DNA from: Siphonodentalium dalli
Lineage: Eukaryota; Mollusca; Scaphopoda; Gadilida; Siphonodentaliidae
DNA length: 64,000 nucleotides
Assembly: GCA_032622095.1 (NCBI GenBank)
Contig: CP136065.1
Span: 39,807,503-39,871,502, forward strand
Reading direction: 5' to 3'
This document shows positions 35,071 through 46,614 of the stretch, piece after piece. The position numbers were made by a program, and so were the translations under genes. Positions within the stretch are counted from its first letter, which is position 1. Each line of letters begins with the position of its first letter. The notes beneath the pieces are model-generated. The model saw only the letters and a program-made list of their open reading frames with translations, did no database searches and had not been told where the DNA came from.

Positions 35071-38021
35071 ATAGCAGGGTTACCCGGCGTTGCCCAGGTT
35101 AAAGTGATGTGAAACCCTCTGTGGATATCTGGTGGGAATAGAGAATTCTCTTGCTCTCAAAGTGTTACACGTATTCTCATAAATTGTATATCCAAATGGC
35201 ATCACAAAACCTGATTCTTACACATGGAATATAAGTAGTGGCTCACCTTGTCAGGTCGGAGCGATTATCATTTTGTTTATCGCATTTAATCCGTCCCACC
35301 AATAAAGAAGTATTTATTTGTTTACAACTGCGTATACTTCAGACGTTATAGCATGAAACATGAACATCATAACCACATTAGTTCGAAAAAATAAAAGACG
35401 ACAATTGTGTTTTACATAGAGATGTATCAATCAATCAATCTAGTTTATCATATCTTCATGAAGATACAGATGTTTTAAAGATATTTCCAGGTGCTCCTCT
35501 GTTCTGGTGCTATATACTGGCTAATTGTTTTCAGTTTAAAAGAATTGATGTTATGCCAGTATAGCAGCTACATGTGCCCGACACAGCGAGATTTTGAGTT
35601 GTTTATGTTAGGCGATGAGTCTGTTCTAAACAATGAAAGAAATCCTCTGTATCGGACAGATATACCCTTGTCAGATGTCAATATTGGAGGATCCTGAAAA
35701 GTCATGTGCTACGGACTGCATTTTCCTTTATCTCAGAAGTAACCATATTTGACTGCACAATGTGACCACTATTTTTGAACAGGCCTGCTCTACATTTCCT
35801 ATTGTAACTTTTTTTGTGGGAACTATATTGAATGGGACAGACTCAATCGTGTTTTAATATATACATGAGCCATTCTATATGCAATCCTCTGACGATTCAA
35901 GGTCCCTCAGTTTGAATGAATATATATATCTCTTAAATAGATTGATATAAATAATACTTTTAATGCTTTCTTCTATGTATCTGTGTTGCTAGATCATTAT
36001 AGGAATGCCCTGATTTCCATCCCCATATAAATATGACAGTTCAGAAGATATAATTGTTCAAGTGACTTAATTCGGTCACCAAAACTTTGTCGAGATTGTG
36101 AAATTGGAATGCCAAAAATTCCTTAGAACGACATGGAGATGGCCTGGGAGATGACTATATATAACTTTGTTGGATATCGGCGAATTGAACAATCTTATAA
36201 ATGCTAGTGAATCCCCTCTCGCCACCCATGACCCAAACGACCCCAAATGTGATTTAATTCATCATATCATTAGAGAAGAATGTGCATGAATTTGGTGGAA
36301 TCAGTGTAAAATATATTTGTATCAACTTTGGTGCAACTCCCCTCATGCATGACTTAAACCGCGCCACTTTTGTCACATTTAAACCACGTCTATTAGACTC
36401 ATGCATGCATTATATAATGGAGATGATTATATATACGTTTGTTGGTAATCGGCAACTAAACAAATTCTTCTCATAGTTATTACCCCCCCCCATCTCTCAC
36501 CCAAACGGCACCAATTTCGCGTCTTTAAATCACACGTTTATATTCCTCGTATCACGGAGAAGAAGAATATATCAATTTGGTAGAAATTTGTGCTAAAAAT
36601 AGCCCCTCCCCTGACACCAACAACGTCACTTTAGAAAATTTTAACCCGCACCATTATCTTACTCGTAAAAAGTTACCCCTGTTAGACCGCCTTGGTGCCA
36701 TCTCGATTGTGCCCTTAAAGTTATATATAGAACACAGACAAGATATTCGCAAATATTTGGATTCATTGCATCATTTGAGAAGAACGTGTATGAGTTTGAT
36801 GGTAATTGGCACTAAACATATTTTTTATAAGTTTTTGGTGACCCTCCCGTCCCTATTTCGGACGCAAGCGGCGCCACTTTTGACATCATTAAACCACAAA
36901 CTTAGACTCATTATAGAGATGAATATATATAAAATTTATGAAAATTTGCGAGTATACAAATTCGTATCAAATTTAGGGCCACCATTGCATATCTCTCACC
37001 CAAAAGGCACAAATTTGGCGCATTTAAACCACACGATTAGAATATTCGTATCACGGAGAAGAATATGTATCGAGCAGGTGGAAATCGGCACTAAACATAT
37101 TGTTTATCAATGTTTGTGTTCCTCTCACCCTCTAGGCACCCCTGACTCGAATGGCCCCACTTTTGACATCTTTAAACCACACAATTAGACTCCTCATATC
37201 ATAGAGATTATTATTTGTAAATTTGGTGCTAATCCCCGACTAAACAAATTTTTATCAAATTGAGTGCCCACCCACCCCATCTCTCTCTCATCGCAGCACC
37301 AATATGACGTCTTTAAAACCACATGATTAGATTCCTCATATCATGCATAAAAATGTGTATCAATTTGGTGGAAATTGGCGCTAAAAATAGTGTGTATCAA
37401 TTTTGGTGCCCCTCTCCCTTTCAGTGCACCCCTGACTCGAATGACGCCACTTTTGACAGCTTTAAGCCACGCCATTAGACACCTCATACTATGGGGATGA
37501 ATTTTTATAAGTTTCGTGGCAATCGGAGACAAAACCAATTCTTATCAGATTTAGTACCCACCCCCCCAAATCTCTCATCCCAACGACCCCAATTTTGCGT
37601 CTTTAAATCACACAATAAGATTCCTTGTATCATGGAGAAGATCTCAGAAGATTGTGCATCAATTTGGTGGAATTCGGCGCTAAAATTATTTTGATCAATT
37701 TCGGTACCCCTCTCCCCTTCCGGGCATCCCTGACGCGAACTGCGCGACTTTTGACATATTTAAACCGCACCATTAGATTCTTCATATTATGTGGATGATT
37801 ATATATAAGTTTGGTGGCAATCAGCGACAAATGTTTATCTGCCTTCCCCCTTTTCTGCCCCTGACAACAACGGCGTCACTTTAGAAAATTCTAACCCTCG
37901 CCATTATCTTTGTCGTAAAAAGTTACCCCTATTAGACCCCTTTTGTTCCATCTAGGTGGCCCCCTGTGAATATCTATAGAACACAGACAGACATACAGAC
38001 ATTTGCATCTATAAATATAGA
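35071..38021 (-). mobile_element. Helitron-like satellite-bearing element (minus), left member of an inverted pair
   Basis: Read on the minus strand, the element starts TCTATATTTATAGATGCAAA (38021), has (TCTG)n-rich DNA, then about 1.8 kb of diverged monomers of roughly 125-160 bp (landmark 'gccgattgccaccaaactta'). It ends with GGCAACGCCGGGTAACCCTG and CTAT at 35071. A TC start, CTRR-like end and a GC-rich hairpin about 10 nt before the end are Helitron features. A second 5'-like block (TCTGTGTTCTATATATAACT) sits inside near 36735, so two elements may be fused. No helicase frame is present. The plus-strand frame 36577-37188 is an accident of the satellite. The superfamily is inferred. Confidence 0.55.
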
Positions 38022-38271
38022 CAAGGCTTGGTCGAATTCCTAATTGATCGACAATAAAGTTACACAAGTATGGAATTGTACATTGGTCAAACTAAGGTCA
38101 CACATCACTAAAAGCTCACTAAATAAAATATGACAATTATTCAGGTTGGTAATTCTAGGTATTCGGTCATTGTTGAATGCTGCTTGATTCATTAAATATT
38201 CAAATATTCTATCACTCTGAGGCAAACCTGCAGTGCAGTCAATCAGACATGTAACAGTAGTAAGTGGGCCT

Positions 38272-38730
38272 ACACACATACGCTAAACGATGGGGCATGC
38301 ATTATAGCAGTCAGAGGGCGATTTAAATCAATATAAAAACTACTCACAAGATAGCAATTTAATTCCTGTGTGTATATCTATAAGAGTTAAATGAAAACAC
38401 ATATGTAAGTGGTATGCATTACTGAACGACCAATTGGCCACAGATATACAAACAGCATCTATATTCTAAATACAATAATTTCAAGTGAGCTTTTCCAATT
38501 ACACACATACGCTAAACGATGGGGCATGCATTATAGCAATCAGAGGGCGATTTAAATCAATATAAAAACTACTCACAAGATAGCAATTTAATTCATGTGT
38601 GTATATCTATAAGAGTTAAATGAAAACACATATGTAATTGGTATGCATGACTGAACGACCAATTGGCCACAGACATACAAACAGCATCTATATTATAAAA
38701 TACAATAATTTCAAGTGAGCTTTTTCAATT
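38272..38730 (+). repeat. 229-bp near-identical tandem duplication
   Basis: ACACACATACGCTAAACGAT begins both units, at 38272 and 38501. The two units differ at only a few positions (for example 'attcctgtgtg' against 'attcatgtgtg'), so the duplication is recent. Confidence 0.92.
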
Positions 38731-38874
38731 ACGAGTAACACTAACTTCGACAAATCTATTTTATACAAGTCGGGCCTCTCATGTTAAGACAAAGGAACAA
38801 AGCTAACGCAGTTATCACTCACATTTATGTAAAAGTAAAACATTTGAATTGGCATACTTGTTTTGGCATGATAT

Positions 38875-39380
38875 TGTGAAAACAATTGCAAAATATGTGG
38901 TGTTTTAGGGGATAAATTCCATTTTGTTTTAGAATGTGACGTAATTAAAGACATCAGAGAGAAATACATCCCACAATATTATTGGAAATATCCCGTTAGA
39001 GAGAAATTCCACGATTTACTCACTATATGTAACGTGGCAATACTAAAACGACTTTGCATATTTCTCAAACTTGCATTCAAACGGATAAAATATCTCACAC
39101 GAAGGAAGCAGTGGAGCTGGAGGTACAGAACATAATGGAAAGAGCTAATATTTCCGTTATGTTGTGTAAATCCCGTTTAATTGTTAAAAATGAAAATACT
39201 ACTGCACTGAAATTATTCATCGAATTTTATACCCAGTGCCACTTAGCCAGTTCGGTAAAATTAATCTTTGTATATATGTATATATATTGTTGACTAATGT
39301 ATGTTATATTCATATTATGTACCTTGTCATATACCATGTGTTATTGGTGGAACAATAAATAAATCAATCAATCCAGTCAC
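38875..39380 (+). pseudogene. Non-LTR retrotransposon C-terminal fragment with 3' tail
   Basis: From 38875 to the TAA at 39133-39135 the frame reads a Cys-rich motif, NCKICGVLGDKFHFVLEC, which is a C-x2-C-x7-H-x4-C zinc knuckle. It is followed by DIREKYIPQYYWKYPVREKF. This combination is typical of the extreme C-terminus of non-LTR reverse-transcriptase polyproteins (L2/CR1-like groups). The reverse-transcriptase domain is absent, and an in-frame TGA at 38869-38871 and lost homology upstream show that it is a 5'-truncated remnant. After the stop comes an untranslated stretch ending in AATAAATAAATCAATCAATC (about 39352-39375), a microsatellite-like tail expected at a retrotransposon 3' end. 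The clade assignment is inferred. Confidence 0.7.
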
Positions 39381-39890
39381 AGGCGTGATATTGTCCAGTC
39401 ACATTACATGTGCACTTCGTGTATTGATGCATACTAGTCGGTGCACATCACATTCGCATACGTGTATCACCTCAACACTGTTTTGTGTTGTTGTTTTGTT
39501 TGAACATATTTATTGTGACCCACATATACATGGACTATTTTTCATAACACAGAATATATGGATAATGTTGTGGGTGCACAGGCGATCGGGGCACAGGTTA
39601 CCACACATAGAGAGGCTCCTCTCCCCTGTCGTTCAGCTGCTGATGAATTTAAATTGATGGTATTGCAGGAATGACATTTGATGAGAGTTTTGTTTTGTTA
39701 TTGGTATGAGGGACGGTGTCGCATACGATCGGCCAGATACATGTATACATAGGGGAACCGTCTCCCAATCACAACATGCAGGTTGTAGTTGTGGCTATGG
39801 TAGTGGGCGGAGCCCCACATCGATGGGAATAATAATTACTAAAATCGGTCTGTGGATATGATGAATGATTGTACTGTCTCGAATAATCGC
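39381..39890. other. No gene recognised
   Basis: This is unclassified sequence between two retrotransposon remnants. It may include the 3' untranslated part of the minus-strand remnant that follows. Confidence 0.35.
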
Positions 39891-39894
39891 CTAT

Positions 39895-40045
39895 TCAAGG
39901 TATCGATATTTCATCTAGTCGTGTCCATATGCGGTTTATTGCATCTGTATAGAATGGGCATTCGAAAAAAAATGGCCTGCGTCTTCACATTGGTTACCAC
40001 AAGAGCAACACGGTCTTGAGAATATTAATTTATATGTTTGAATTT
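39895..40045 (-). pseudogene. Second non-LTR retrotransposon C-terminal remnant (minus strand)
   Basis: On the minus strand the frame reads RPCCSCGNQCEDAGHFFSNA. This matches the CxCG-xxx-EDAxHFFxxC zinc motif near the C-terminus of CR1/L2/Rex-like reverse-transcriptase polyproteins; the last Cys is replaced. A single-base frameshift right after it restores FYTDAINRIWTRLDEISIP and a TGA near 39895. The fragment is therefore a frameshifted, 5'-truncated pseudogene of a different element from the one at 38.9 kb. It lies back-to-back with the plus-strand fragment starting at about 40056. Confidence 0.6.
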
Positions 40046-40055
40046 ATCGAAGTTC

Positions 40056-40967
40056 AGATCACTGCAGTTCTTGCTATACATAAATGACTTTCACGATTAT
40101 ATGAAACACAGTACTCTAAGACTATTTGCTGATGACAGCATCATATACCGTTCTATCAAAAATCACAATGATGCAGCTAAACTACAAAATGACTTAAATG
40201 CAGCTAGTCAATGGGAGAAAGACTGGCTCATGTCCTTTCACCCAGATAAGTGTAATCTCCTCAGCATCTCTAGGCAAAAATCTCCTATAACTGCTACATA
40301 CTCTCTCAAAGGCCACACACTTAAAGCAGTCAAATCTGTAAAATACCTCGGACTTACTATCCAAAATAACTTACATTGGGATCAGCATATTGATCAGATA
40401 ACATCAAATGGCAATAGAGCACTTGGATTTTTAAAGAGAAACCTTAAGGTAGCATCTATAGATATCAAGAATAGAGCATATCAAGCACTCGTTAGGCCCA
40501 AACTTGAATATAGCGCTACAATATGGGACCCACATCACAAAGGACAAATAGACAAATTAGAAAAAGTACAACGCCGCTCAGCCAGATATGTCTCAAACAG
40601 ATTTCATAACATCAGTTCAGTCACCGAGATGCTTGACAACCTTCACTGGCAAAGCCTACAAGAGAGACGACTTAAATCCAGACTCATAATGCTTTACAAA
40701 ATTAATAACAATCTTGTCTTTTCTGATTCAAATAATGTACTCATCCCAAAATCCAAAACCACACGATCCTCTGTTAACAAAGCAAATTTCATCCAGATAG
40801 GCACAACATCAGACAATTACAAATACTCTTTTTAACCCCGAACTGTCACTCAATGGAATAATTTAACACAAGACTCTGTATCTTCTGAGGATGTAGGGGG
40901 CTTCAAGTCGACGCTATCGCACGATGTCTTGAAACCTCTTATCCTCCTAGACCACACCAACAAGTAA
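40056..40967 (+). pseudogene. Non-LTR retrotransposon reverse transcriptase, 3' half
   Basis: The open frame covers the C-terminal half of a reverse transcriptase. Homology begins at FLLYINDF, part of the conserved xPLLFLLYIND block. It contains the catalytic FADD (at about 40125-40136, within LRLFADDSIIY), then WLMSFHPDKCNLLSIS, VKYLGLTI and the thumb-like PKLEYSATIWDPH segment. The frame stops at TAA 40833-40835, but the same frame continues after it with PRTVTQWNNL to a second TAA at 40965-40967. That continuation is the usual FxPRTxxxWNxLP tail, so the first stop is a nonsense mutation. The endonuclease and the first half of the RT are missing (5' truncation). The combination fits the Jockey/CR1/Daphne group; no close family is claimed. 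The apparent start Met upstream is not part of the protein. Confidence 0.85.
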
Positions 40968-41115
40968 GCAACTGAGATTGTACATAGTTTTAACTGTTTT
41001 TAATACGAAAACTACCCTTTTATTAATAGTATAAAAATACCCCAAAAAAAATTCCACTCAACGGCTAATAATGGTCAGCAAATGACCGACGGCTGTAACC
41101 AGAAGAAGAAGTTTC
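40968..41115 (+). mobile_element. 3' untranslated end and AGAAGA tail of the same retrotransposon
   Basis: After the final stop, about 130 bp of AT-rich sequence leads to GACCGACGGCTGTAACCAGA and AGAAGAAG. A short (AGA)n tail is a common 3' terminus in non-LTR elements of this type. No target duplication could be confirmed because the 5' end is truncated. Confidence 0.6.
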
Positions 41116-41117
41116 TG

Positions 41118-41465
41118 AGTGTTGTTGTTACTAGTCGGTGAATAGTCCATGAGTATTTCACGACACTATCATTGCGACAGTTCAACAATGTTGTTGTTGT
41201 TGTTACTAGTCGGTGAATAGTTCATATGCATATCAGTACACTATCAGTTCGTTGCAGACAGTTCAATAGAAACATCCGCCAGTTCAACAATATTGTTGTT
41301 GTTACTAGTCGGTGAATCGTCCATATCCATATCAGCACACTATCAGTTCGTTCCAGACAGGTCGATAGAAAGATCTGCCAGTCCAACAATGTTGTTGTTA
41401 CTAATCGGTGTATAGTCCATGTGTAAATCAATGCACTATCCGGGCGTCGCAGACAGTTCGATATA
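41118..41465 (+). repeat. ~97-bp minisatellite with GTTGTTGTTACTAGTCGGTG landmark
   Basis: The landmark recurs near 41121, 41195, 41295 and 41392. Spacings are about 75, 99 and 96 bp; the first unit has a deletion. Units share 'cactatcagttcgttgcagac' and 'agttcaacaat'. Confidence 0.82.
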
Positions 41466-42255
41466 AACAGTCAAAACAATAACACTGACAGACATCGTAA
41501 CTTGTTGTTGTGTTCCGTTATTGATATTGTCCTGTAGTTACTATTGGTTGACATCAAAGCTCTTGTGAATTATTCTGGTGTGTTTATCCTAATGTGTAAG
41601 TATCTTTCTTTTGGCTTGAAACAGTCACAGACACGCTGTCAACACAGTCACACGAATCAAGCCTCAACACTGCCTAACTGCCGCTGCGCTGACTGTGCGA
41701 ATAGAACCCCAGTGCCCCATTCATTACGATGGAAATATCAATGATTATATACAGCCATCGGCAATTCAATCGGTGTTCGAAGATGAATGTATCGTGTCCG
41801 GTTTAAATAAAAACCGAACGCTGTCAGTTTCGACATTTTCCAGCACCGCAGAAGAAGATTTTGATAAAACCTTTGCCACTATTTTGTGAAAATAAATGTG
41901 ATATTTTCCAATTGATAGTGCTATAAGTCGTATGGAGAAAGAACCATAAACTAAATATGGAAGACCGTATAGCTAATTACTGGATGACACACAAAAGCAG
42001 AACGCAGAATGACGCAACCGGAATGAAGTTTGCGCTTCATGAACACAAGCATAACTTGCACAAGTAATAGAATAGGTAGATATCCGCGGATCATATTCTT
42101 AACTGTTATATCCATTCTTTCACTAACGTGACCATATATACAGGAACACTCGCCACATGGCTGGATTTTATTGGTCAACGTTTTCCAAATCCGGAATCTC
42201 TAGCAGATTTAATTACACTGTGATGTAAAATTACGACAATTTGATGTATATATAT
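41466..42255. other. No gene recognised
   Basis: A 64-codon plus-strand frame at 41695-41889 has even composition but no recognisable domain. It cannot be called a gene without homologs. A (TA)n run precedes the next element. Confidence 0.3.
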
Positions 42256-42261
42256 ATAATA

Positions 42262-42744
42262 CTAGAAGGTGACCCGACTTCGTCCGGGCTTTGACCTTAA
42301 ATTGTCCATTTTGAAGGTCAAGGTTAAGTGGGGTCACGATTTGACCAGTCCAAAAACACTGCCCGGACAAAAGTACCCGAAAAACGTGCCCGTCGAAATC
42401 CATCCGGTTTTACCCGATTTGACCTTGAATTGATCATTTTGAAGGTCAAGGTCTGGTCGGGGTCACGATTGGACCCGTCCAAAACAATCAGTGGACAAAA
42501 GTAACCCCACGTATCAAATTTCGTCGAAATCCCATCAAAATTGGCGATTTGACCTTGAAGTTACCCGATTTCAAGGTCAAGGTCACGTCGCACGGGCAAA
42601 TGAATGTGCTTATGAGACTCGCCATAAGAAAGTACATCCACATACCAAGTGTCATCGAAATCGGCTCGGCCGTTTTCGAGTTCATCGCGAACACACAGAC
42701 ACACAGACAGACACACAGACAGATCTTCCAAAATATATAATAGA
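42262..42744 (-). mobile_element. Helitron-like unit H1 (minus)
   Basis: On the minus strand it starts TCTATTATATATTTTGGAAG (42744), passes a (TCTG)n tract, and ends with a GC-rich hairpin CCCGGACGAAGTCGGG, then 11 nt, then CTAG at 42262-42265, followed by T. This is the expected TC...hairpin-CTAG|T layout of a short non-autonomous Helitron. The interior repeats CCTTGAA/TTCAAGG dyads and 'ttgaaggtcaaggtc'. No coding region is present. Confidence 0.6.
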
Positions 42745-43069
42745 CTAGCCGATGAGCCCGACGTTGTCCGGGCTATTCAAAAAACCAAATTTCGATAGCT
42801 CCACCCGTTTCCGAGATCTGGTCTGCGCATGCGCGAAGCTGGCGTCGCACGGGCTCGGCGACCCAAATACAATTTGTACCCGGCGCAAGATACATTCACA
42901 TAGCAAATTTCAAGTCGATAGCTCCACTCGTTTCCGAGATCTCGTCTGCGCATGCGCTGCACGGGCGTCGCACGGGCTCGCCAATACGACAAGGACCACC
43001 GCCTGGTTAAACTACACACACGTACCAAGTTTCGTCCCGATCGGTCGAGAATCGTAGATTTGTATAAAG

Positions 43070-43107
<38 letters not shown>

Positions 43108-43130
43108 TTGTTTCAAAAATATATAAGAGA
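42745..43130 (-). mobile_element. Helitron-like unit H2 (minus), abutting H1 and H3
   Basis: The minus-strand start is TCTCTTATATATTTTTGAAA (43130), followed by a (TCTG)n tract. The end is GCCCGGACAACGTCGGGC (a perfect-stem hairpin) and CTAG at 42745-42748. The body differs from H1 and has two related blocks that both contain TTTCCGAGATCTCGTCTGCG-like sequence. Its CTAG joins directly to the TC of H1 with no intervening base. Confidence 0.6.
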
Positions 43131-43670
43131 CTAGAAGGTGACCCGACTTCGTCCGGGCTTTGACCTTGAATTGTCCATTTTGAAGGTCAAGGTCAAGTGG
43201 GGTCACGATTTGACCAGTCCAAAAACACTGCCCGGACAAAAGTACCCGACAAACGGGCCCGTCGAAATCCATACGGTTTTACCCGATTTGACCTTGAATT
43301 GATCATTTTGAAGGTCAAGGTCAGGATCACGATTTGACCTATCCAAAACACTCAGTGGACAAAAGTAACCCTATGTATAAAATTTCGTCGAAATCTCATC
43401 AAAATTGGCCATTTGACCTTGAATTGACCCGATTTCAATGTTCAGGTCACGTCACATGGACAAATGAATATGCTTATGAGACTCCCCATACGAAGGTACC
43501 CCCACATACCAAGTTTCATCGAAATCCCATGATATTCGGGCGTTTGACCTTGAAATGACCCGATTTCAAGGTCAAGGTCACGTCGCACGGGCAAATTAAT
43601 AGGCCTATGCCACTCCCCGACCGAAGGTACCCCACGTACCAAGTTTCATCGAATTCCCGTGATATTCGGG
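43131..43670 (-). mobile_element. Helitron-like unit H3 (minus), same family as H1
   Basis: The first bases, CTAGAAGGTGACCCGACTTC, are identical to those of H1, and the body aligns with H1 throughout (the 'cgggcaaat..' and 'accaagtttcatcgaa' blocks). An extra copy of the distal block is present. Near 43670 it changes into satellite DNA of the next element, so its TC end is lost or displaced. Confidence 0.55.
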
Positions 43671-46332
43671 CAGAAAAGGGGGAGGGGCAGAAAAAAAATT
43701 TGTCGCCGATTGCCACCAAACTTATATATAATCATCCCCATAATATGAGGAATCTAATGTCGTGGTTTAATTATGGAAAAAGTCACGCCGTTCGCGTCAG
43801 GGGTGCCCGGAAGGGGGGGGCAGATTTTTTCTCTCTCGCCGATTGCCACGAAACTTACATATAATCATCACCATGGTATGAAGAATCCAACGGTGTGGTT
43901 TAAATATGTCAAATATGGCGTCGTTTGAGTCAGGGGTGAACGGAAGGGGAGAGGGGCACCAAAATTGATAAAACTAATTTTAGCGCCAATTTCCACCAAA
44001 TTGATATATATTCTTCTTCATGATACAAGGAATCTAATTGTGCGATTTAACAACGCCAAACTGTTGTTTTTGGATGAGAGATTGTGAGGGGTGGGCACTA
44101 AATTTGATAATAAGTCGCCGATTGCCACCACACTTATACAAAATCATCCCCACGGTATCAGGAGTCTAATGTTGTGGCTTTTATCTGTCAAATGTGGCCG
44201 CATTCGAGTCAGGGTTGCATTGAAAGGGACAGGGGCACCAAATTAAATGATGCACATTTGTTTTAGCGCCAATTTCCACCAAAATTGATACACGTTCTTA
44301 TCCATGATACGAGGAATCTAATCGTGATTTAAAGACGCCATAGTGGTGCTGTTTGGGTGAGAGATGGAGAGGGGAGGGATTGGCACCAAATTTGATAAAA
44401 AAATTGTTTAGTCGCCGATTATTACCAAACTTATAAACAATCTTCTCCATGATATCAGAAGTGTAATCGTGTGGTTTAAGGATGTCACAAGTGGGGCCAT
44501 TCGAGTCAGTGGTGTATAGAGATGAGAGGGACACAAAAAATTATATCTATATGTTTAGTGCCGATTTCCACCAGATTGAAACATATTCTTCTCCGTGATA
44601 CGAGGAATCTTATCGTGTGGTTTAGATATACCAAATTGGTGCCCTATGGGTGAGAGATATGGGGACCTTAAATTTGATACGAATTTGTATACTCGCCAAT
44701 TTTCACCAATTTCATATATATGCATCTCTAATCTCTAATGAGTCTTAGTGTGTGCAGCTTGAGTCCGAAATAGGGACGGGGGGGGTCACCAAAACTGATA
44801 CAAAATATTTTTAGTACCAATTACCATCAAATTCAGACACGTTCTTCTCAAATGATACAAGAAATAAAATCGTGCTGTCTGTCTGTCTTTTTGTCTGTCT
44901 GTGTGCGTTCTATATATAACTTCACGCGGTACAATCGAGATGGCACCAAGGCGTTCTCAGAGTGGTAACTTTTTACAAGGAAGATAATGGTGCGGGTTAA
45001 AATTTTCTAAAATGACGCTGTTGGTGGGAGGGGAAATTAAAAAAATATGGTGAAATAGTTTTGTCGCTGATTTCCACCAAACGAATACATAATCACCTTC
45101 GCAATATGGTATTGTTCGAGTCAGCGTTGCATCAACAATTGATTTAATAAACCAAATTCCACCAAATTCATACACGTTTTTCTCTAATGATATACCATGA
45201 ATTAAATCACATTTGGTGTCGTTTGCGTCACGGATGGCGAGCGGATATGCACTATCATTGATAAGATTGCTATTCGCCGATATCCACATATAAGTTATAT
45301 ACAGTCACCAGGCCATCTCCATATCATTTTAAGTAGTTGGGCGTTCACATTTCACAACCCCGACATATGGTGACCCACATAAGTCACTTGAACAATTATA
45401 TCTTCTTAACAGTCATATTTATATGGGAATGGCAATCAAGGCATTCACACAATGAGCTAGCAAAAAGAGATAACTAGAAGAAGCATTAAACGTATATTTA
45501 TCATTCTATTGAAGAGATACATATATTCGTGCAAACTGAGAGACCTCGAACCGTCAGAGGATTGCAAATATATAATAAAAAAATTAGTCTGTTCCATTCA
45601 ATACAGTTTCCACAAAAAAGTTACAATTTGTCAAGAGATATGGAAGGCCTGTTCAAAAATAGTGGTCACAGTGTGCAGTCAAATATAGTTTCTTCTGATA
45701 TACAAGAAAATGCAGTTAGTAGCACAAGACTTTTCAGGATCCTACCAATACTGACATCTGACAAGGGTTTTAGAACAGACTCATCGACTGACATTAACAA
45801 CTCAAAATCTCGCTCTGTGCCTGGCACATGTAGCTGATATATGTGCGCAGCAATATTTCGTTGAAACTAAGAATATTTAGCCAATATATAGCACCATGAA
45901 CAGAGGAGCACCTGGAAATTTCTTTGAAACATCTGTATCTTCATGGAGATATGATAGCCAGGTGTCCTCGAGATCTTAGTCCAACCAACTAGATTGATTG
46001 ATACATCTCAATACGCAAAACCCAATTATCATCTTTTATCGAACTAATGTGTTTATGATGTTCATGTATCATATTATAACGTCTAATGTATACGCAGTTG
46101 TAAATAAATAAATACTTCATTATTGGTGGAACGGATTAATCGCGATAAACAATGACAATTGGCAAGGTGAGCCACTACTTATATTCCATGACTGTAATAA
46201 TCATGTTTTGTGATGCTATTTGAATATACAATTTATGAGAAAACGTATAACACTTTAAGCAAGAGCATTCTCTATTCCCAACATATATCCACAGCATACA
46301 TTAACCTGGGCAACGCCGGGTAACCCTGCTAG
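43671..46332 (+). mobile_element. Helitron-like satellite-bearing element (plus), right member of an inverted pair
   Basis: This is the reverse-orientation relative of 35071-38021. It starts in an array of diverged monomers (landmarks near 43703, 43836, 43980, 44107, 44267, 44412, 44558, 44692 and 44813; spacing about 120-160 bp). A (TCTG)n tract near 44877 is followed by 'ttctatatataacttcacgc'. The final 1 kb matches the other member, including 'agcacaagacttttcaggat' and 'caggtgctcctctgttc' in inverse. The end is CCTGGGCAACGCCGGGTAAC, CCTG and CTAG (46329-46332), then T, an intact Helitron-type 3' end. No coding frame is credible. Confidence 0.58.
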
Positions 46333-46610
46333 TTAATGAATAAGACTGCTCAGTGAAACTGTGAAATGAGATACTTTAGTTGGGGGATAAATGGATATAT
46401 TACATAACTATTCCACTATTGGTATTAACATTTCTCCAGCTTCATGCCAGTACTAATATATGTCATGGCATTGATCAGGAAAGCATAACATGTGGCAATT
46501 ATAGCGTTAACAGTCCAGACACAAGTATCACTTGGGTAGTTTTACTATAGTTTACTACATAAAACTAATGTAATCACCAACTAATTTATGCGGATTGTCG
46601 TAATTATAAG
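46333..46610. other. No gene recognised
   Basis: Unclassified AT-rich sequence. Confidence 0.3.
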
Positions 46611-46614
46611 CAAT

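Noticed and set aside
36577-37188. 203-codon plus-strand frame
   Set aside because: It runs antisense through satellite monomers of the Helitron-like element, and the other monomers do not keep the frame open.
35071-46332. A single 11-kb transposon with terminal inverted repeats
   Set aside because: Each arm has its own Helitron-like 3' end and satellite array, and the enclosed 5.6 kb is a mixture of unrelated remnants. Two separate insertions in opposite orientation are simpler.
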